DNA from: Sinomicrobium oceani
Lineage (GTDB): Bacteria; Bacteroidota; Bacteroidia; Flavobacteriales; Flavobacteriaceae
Length of the DNA stretch: 64,000 nt
Assembly (NCBI RefSeq): GCF_900119185.1
Contig: NZ_FPJE01000006.1
Coordinates: forward strand, 163,749 to 227,748
Reading direction: 5' to 3'
Shown: in pieces, positions 60,860 through 64,000 of the stretch
How positions within the stretch are numbered: position 1 is the stretch's first letter
How the letters are laid out: each line of letters opens with the position of its first letter
Translations under genes and position numbers: made by a program
The notes under the pieces: model-generated
The model's database searches: none
Seen by the model: only the letters and a program-made list of their open reading frames with translations
Told to the model about the DNA's origin: nothing

Positions 60860-61510
60860 TTACAATCTGTGTACTTCTGGATTTTCTCCCGGTTTTCTGG
60901 GCATGGTCCGGAAAATGTGGTCCCATAACGGAGAGGATACCCCGAATGCCCTGTCCGGCTCCCTGTAATGGTGTATGGAGTGATGGAACCATAGTACTTT
61001 AAGGAAATTGTTAGGTACTTTGAAAGCATGTACCGAATAATGTACGCCGAGGTATGCGTTGTATCCCATGAGGAATCCTGCTAAAAAACCGAAGGCGTAA
61101 TCACCCATAACCGCTCTGTACAGAATGAAAAATACCGTAGCGATGATCAGGCTTAACAGCGGTGGCATTGCCAGTCTCGATTTATCTTTGGGGTAATCGT
61201 GATGAACCCCGTGCATGGTGTATGCTATTTTTTTTCTTTTCTCCGTAGTGGCGGGCATGTGATAAAAATACCGGTGCATGATATATTCGATCAGGGTAAA
61301 GAAGAGCATACCTGCTGCAAACAATAGAATCATTTGGGGAGCCTGGAAACCTTTTTCGACGATGCCGTAATAGATAAGTGCAGCAGCAATTACCGTAAAA
61401 ATGATCAGAGGCATCGAAATATGGGTATGGGTAAGCTTTTCCAGTACGGGATTGTTGAATAGTTTCGGAGAACCTTTGTGTTTAGGGCGTTTGTGTTTTG
61501 TTGCTTCCAT
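60860..61510 (-). CDS. Fatty acid hydroxylase/sterol desaturase-family membrane protein
   Basis: A 216-residue di-iron membrane protein with hydrophobic helices (MPLIIFTVIAAALIYYGIV and MILLFAAGMLFFTLIEYIMHRYFYH). The His clusters are HRYFYH, HGVHHDYP, HYSVHAF and FHHSIHHYREPDRAFGVSSPLWDHIF (in part). The layout resembles fatty acid 2-hydroxylases (FA2H/Scs7) without the cytochrome b5 domain. In Bacteroidota this is consistent with making 2-hydroxy fatty acids for sphingolipids or lipid A, though the substrate is inferred. Confidence 0.88.
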   Translation of the reverse strand: MEATKHKRPKHKGSPKLFNNPVLEKLTHTHISMPLIIFTVIAAALIYYGIVEKGFQAPQMILLFAAGMLFFTLIEYIMHRYFYHMPATTEKRKKIAYTMHGVHHDYPKDKSRLAMPPLLSLIIATVFFILYRAVMGDYAFGFLAGFLMGYNAYLGVHYSVHAFKVPNNFLKVLWFHHSIHHYREPDRAFGVSSPLWDHIFRTMPRKPGENPEVHRL

Positions 61511-61603
61511 AGGTATAAGGTTGAAAAGTTTTTATCACGAAGGCCGTTGTTTTTTACGCTTCTAAAGCGTCCGAACATTATGCTGTGTTGCGAACAGGTC
61601 TTT

Positions 61604-62218
61604 TTAGAAAAGCCCGTTGAGTTCGGCATCTATTTTCTGGATTACATCTCCCAGATCCTCCGGATTATCTACAAAATTAAGCTTATCTACATCAATAATC
61701 AAAAATTTTCCTTTTTCATACGTATGTGCCCAGGCTTCGTACCGTTCGTTCAGTCTGCTGAGGTAATCTATGGAAATGGAATTTTCGTATTCCCGGCCTC
61801 TTTTGTGGATCTGGCTTACCAGGTTGGGGATAGAACTGCGAAGGTATATCAGCAGATCCGGAGGCTGAACAAGATTTTCCATGAGCTCGAAGAGCGATTG
61901 ATAATTACCGAAATCCCGGTTGGTCATCAATCCCATAGCGTAGAGGTTCGGAGCAAAAATGTAGGCATCCTCATATATGGTCCTGTCCTGGATAATGGTT
62001 TTTCCGCTTTCCCTGATTTGCAGTATTTGCCGGAAACGGCTATTCAGGAAGTAGATCTGGAGATTAAAACTCCATCGTTCCATCTGGGTGTAAAAATCAT
62101 CGAGATAAGGATTGTCTACTACATCTTCGAACTGGGCTTCCCACTTAAAATGTTTGGCCAGTAATTTTGTCAGTGTTGTTTTTCCGGCACCAATGTTCCC
62201 GGCTATGGCAATATGCAT
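61604..62218 (-). CDS. Deoxynucleoside kinase
   Basis: A 204-residue kinase of the dCK/dGK family: the P-loop is AIAGNIGAGKTTLTKLL (~residues 4-20), followed by VVDNPYLDDFYTQMERWSFNLQIYFL, the DRTIYEDAYIFA segment (the DRS-type motif), and the lid with IHKRGREYE. It phosphorylates deoxynucleosides for salvage. It fits functionally with the nucleoside transporter and dGTPase-like gene in the window. It lies 93 bases upstream of the hydroxylase-like gene in the same direction. Confidence 0.93.
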   Translation of the reverse strand: MHIAIAGNIGAGKTTLTKLLAKHFKWEAQFEDVVDNPYLDDFYTQMERWSFNLQIYFLNSRFRQILQIRESGKTIIQDRTIYEDAYIFAPNLYAMGLMTNRDFGNYQSLFELMENLVQPPDLLIYLRSSIPNLVSQIHKRGREYENSISIDYLSRLNERYEAWAHTYEKGKFLIIDVDKLNFVDNPEDLGDVIQKIDAELNGLF

Positions 62219-62485
62219 GGTGTAAGTGTAATTGAGTGATAAATGTTTTTCTAATGTAAATATACAAGTTATCCTCGTTCGGATAAAATATATTTATCCT
62301 GTAGAGGGTACAAATATATTGCAATCTACCGGTATTGCTTTTTTTGATTGTGAGTGTGTTCTGAAATAATTCCCATTTCAGTTAAAGGGTGTTTCCTGTT
62401 TTGCTCGTTTGTTAATGGGGTCTGGCGGTTCGGTTTTGTGTCAGAGAAGGTGGGGTAGTCAGCGTGCTTTAATGTGATAAGTAAT
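62219..62485. other. Gene-free stretch upstream of the deoxynucleoside kinase
   Basis: About 270 bases of AT-rich sequence; no gene, repeat or clear promoter octamer seen. The azoreductase terminator follows. Confidence 0.45.
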
Positions 62486-62516
62486 AAAAAAAACCGGAGA
62501 GCTATCCGGTTTTTTT
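62486..62516 (-). terminator. Terminator of the azoreductase gene
   Basis: AAAAAAAACCGGA and TCCGGTTTTTTT (62486-62498 and 62505-62516) form a long stem flanked by A- and T-runs, 25 bases past the azoreductase stop. Confidence 0.85.
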
Positions 62517-62540
62517 ATTAAAGCATTAATAGAATATTTA

Positions 62541-63143
62541 TCAGGCAAGTACTGCCGTTTCCAAAGCTCTTTCAACAGCGTCTGCCCTGGATGATTCTAT
62601 GGCAGTACCTTCTGCACGGAATATTTCAATATCGGTCATGCCCATGAAACCGAGAACGGCTTTAAGGTATGGCGGAATAAAATCGTATCCCTGGTTTGGT
62701 CCTTCAGAATAAACGCCCCCTGAAGCCAGGGCGATATATACTTTTTTGCCTGTAACCAGCCCTTCCGGTCCGTTTTCCGTATAGCGGAAAGTGATTCCCG
62801 CGCGGGCGATATGGTCTATCCAGGACTTCAGTTGAGAGGGAATGTTGAAATTGTACATCGGAACATCGAGTACGATAATATCTGCTTCAAAGAGTTCCCG
62901 AACAGCACGCTCGGAAGGCTGGACGGCTCTGATATTTTCGGGGGTCCTGTCTTCTTCCGGTGTGAAGAATGCCGTCAGGGTCTCGCTTTGCAGGTGAGGG
63001 AATGCTTCTCTTACAAGGTCTCGTTCCTTTACCCTGACCTCCGGATGAGATTCCTTGAGCCTTTCCACGATGGCATTACCCAGTTTGGTACTATATGAAT
63101 TCTGGCCCTGAAGACCGGACTTGATGTGCAAAATATTTTTCAT
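62541..63143 (-). CDS. azoR: FMN-dependent NADH-azoreductase
   Basis: A 200-residue flavodoxin-fold enzyme from ATG 63143 (MKNILHIKSGLQGQNSYSTKL). It shows the flavin loop at LDVPMYNFNIPSQLKSWIDHIARAGITFRY (~residues 88-117, in part), and ALASGGVYSEGPNQGYDF. The family reduces quinones and azo compounds with NAD(P)H, giving protection from electrophiles. It diverges from an HxlR regulator gene with a palindrome between them, an arrangement like azoR1 control by the HxlR-type YodB in Bacillus subtilis. Confidence 0.94.
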   Translation of the reverse strand: MKNILHIKSGLQGQNSYSTKLGNAIVERLKESHPEVRVKERDLVREAFPHLQSETLTAFFTPEEDRTPENIRAVQPSERAVRELFEADIIVLDVPMYNFNIPSQLKSWIDHIARAGITFRYTENGPEGLVTGKKVYIALASGGVYSEGPNQGYDFIPPYLKAVLGFMGMTDIEIFRAEGTAIESSRADAVERALETAVLA

Positions 63144-63194
63144 GTCGCAATTTTTGTTCAAAAATACATATATTTACTGTGTAAATTATAGTAC

Positions 63195-63226
63195 TTAACC
63201 AAAGGTGAGTACTAACCTTTGGGTAA
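63195..63226. promoter_or_regulatory. Palindrome between azoR and the HxlR gene
   Basis: TTAACCAAAGGT (63195-63206) and ACCTTTGGGTAA (63215-63226) are inverted with one mismatch. They overlap an AGTACT direct repeat (near 63190 and 63208). It is the only strong dyad in the divergent region and is the likely HxlR operator. Confidence 0.6.
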
Positions 63227-63249
63227 CCAGGCTTAGAAAAAGATAGGAT

Positions 63250-63600
63250 ATGAGAGAAAAGATTTCGGCTGAAATATGTCAAAAGCGGTTAAAAGGCATT
63301 GATGATGCCCTTTATGCTATAGGAGGTAAATGGAGACTAAAGATTATCATTGCATTACGGGAAGGCTGCACACGTTTTAATGAGATCCAGCGGACTATAG
63401 GGATTTCAGCAAAAATGTTGTCCGTAGAATTAAAAGAACTCGAATTGAATGGTTTTTTAACACGGGAGGTGCATACCGGCCATCCTGTTGTGGTGTCGTA
63501 TAAAATTACCGAATACAGTAATACCTTAGAGGAAGTTCTGGATGCTTTGAGTGCCTGGGGAGAGCAACATCGGGAGAAAATAAGGCGGGAGCGTTCGTGA
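63250..63600 (+). CDS. HxlR-family winged-HTH regulator
   Basis: A 116-residue protein with the family order: CQKRLKGIDDALYAIGGKWRLKIIIALREGCTRFNEIQRTIGISAKMLSVELKELELNGFLTREVHTGHPVVVSYKITEYSNTLEEVL (given in parts). The N-terminal Cys (in EICQKR) matches the redox-sensing Cys of YodB/HypR relatives. It likely represses azoR and itself, and senses quinones or electrophiles by Cys modification. Confidence 0.93.
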   Translation: MREKISAEICQKRLKGIDDALYAIGGKWRLKIIIALREGCTRFNEIQRTIGISAKMLSVELKELELNGFLTREVHTGHPVVVSYKITEYSNTLEEVLDALSAWGEQHREKIRRERS

Positions 63601-63686
63601 TTGTCTGTGTTTTTTAGATATACGGTGTTTTATGACATATAGTACGATCTATAAAGAAAAACCTGTGATCGACCGCGGTTAAAACA

Positions 63687-63717
63687 AAAGAGGTTGTCTA
63701 AAAAGGCAGCCTCTTTT
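63687..63717. repeat. Left end of an IS1182-type element (hairpin)
   Basis: AAAAGAGGTTG (63687-63697) and CAGCCTCTTTT (63707-63717) pair, with one G/U, and are followed by a T-run. This fits the outward-read-blocking end of an insertion sequence; the terminal inverted repeat probably begins at GAGGTTGTCT (63690). Confidence 0.55.
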
Positions 63718-63752
63718 TTTTGTTATAAGGTTTTGTGTTTGTAAATTTAAGC

Positions 63753-64000
63753 ATGAGCCGAAAAGTCACCTGGAAGATCTACGACCAAGGGCAGTTGAGC
63801 CTGCTTCCGCCCAGTTATGATGACCTAGTTCCTCAGAACCATCCTGTACGTATTGTCAACACGATTTTGGACTCGGTAGACCTGAGCAGCCTGGAAAAGA
63901 CCTATCGTGGAGGCGGTACATCGAGCTATCATCCCAAAGTATTGCTAAAAATTTTAGTGTATGCCTATTTGCGCAACCTGTATTCTTCGCGTAAAATAGA
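63753..64000 (+). mobile_element. IS1182-family transposase, 5' part (cut by window end)
   Basis: From ATG 63753: MSRKVTWKIYDQGQLSLLPPSYDDLVPQNHPV, then RIVNTILDSVDLSSLEKTYRGGG and SSYHPKVLLKILVYAYLRNLYSSRKI. The pattern LPPSYDDLVPxNHPVR..HPKVLLKILVYAYL is the DUF772 N-terminus of IS1182-type transposases. The DDE catalytic domain lies beyond the window, so whether it is intact is unknown. Confidence 0.9.

Overview
The window is a chromosomal segment of a Bacteroidota bacterium, most likely family Flavobacteriaceae; I cannot name the genus from sequence alone. The evidence is: promoter-like TAnnTTTG (-7) elements in front of many start codons; few Shine-Dalgarno sites; and typical family content, including DUF5686/CarboxypepD_reg, DUF3078, DUF2461, DUF2200, a FeoB-associated Cys-rich protein, short Dxs, a K+-dependent membrane pyrophosphatase, RND pump with lipoprotein adaptor, and TonB-dependent receptor with PepSY partner.

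Layout. 1-12.2 kb is mixed housekeeping and accessory: the 3' end of a dGTPase-like gene, a sialate O-acetylesterase, GNAT acetyltransferases, small lipoproteins, an APH-type kinase, a TPR protein, a VOC protein, and an AraC regulator followed by a short-chain dehydrogenase. 12.3-18.5 kb is an unstable, AT-richer accessory patch. It holds four copies of a terminal-inverted-repeat element, two copies of a ~262-bp repeat with covarying hairpin arms, three small HTH proteins, two coupled sigma-region-2-only proteins, a secreted fibre-like protein, and a 42-bp tandem repeat. 18.5-31 kb returns to core genes: dxs and tadA (divergent), a large hybrid histidine kinase, a cold-shock protein, a ClC channel, a small Cys/Lys protein and aspS. 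32-39 kb is a TetR-TolC-MFP-RND efflux operon whose TetR promoter carries a perfect 9-8-9 inverted repeat. 39-45 kb has a polyprenyl synthase, a decayed TonB receptor, and a metal-homeostasis cluster (DtxR-like regulator and ZIP transporter converging on FeoA-FeoB and a FeoB-associated peptide). 45-54.5 kb has SCO1, a nucleoside transporter, a DUF151 nuclease, etfBA with a 28-bp perfect palindrome on its promoter, pdhB, a DUF5686 outer-membrane protein and inorganic pyrophosphatase. 54.6-64 kb has a siderophore receptor with PepSY protein, the membrane pyrophosphatase, a fatty-acid hydroxylase-like protein, a deoxynucleoside kinase, a divergent azoreductase/HxlR pair, and the start of an IS1182-type transposase.

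How the parts fit. Metal acquisition is a theme: DtxR/ZIP, FeoAB, siderophore receptor and PepSY each have a candidate palindromic or DtxR-like site near the promoter. Redox and energy genes (etfBA, pdhB, SCO1, hppA, ppa) lie close together but in separate transcription units. The most novel-looking material is 12.3-18.5 kb. The repeat pair, each copy preceding an HTH gene and showing compensatory changes in a long hairpin, is the best candidate for an undescribed RNA-associated element. Starts were moved inward from the longest reading frame where a promoter motif, a non-ATG codon or family alignment argued for it; each case is stated.
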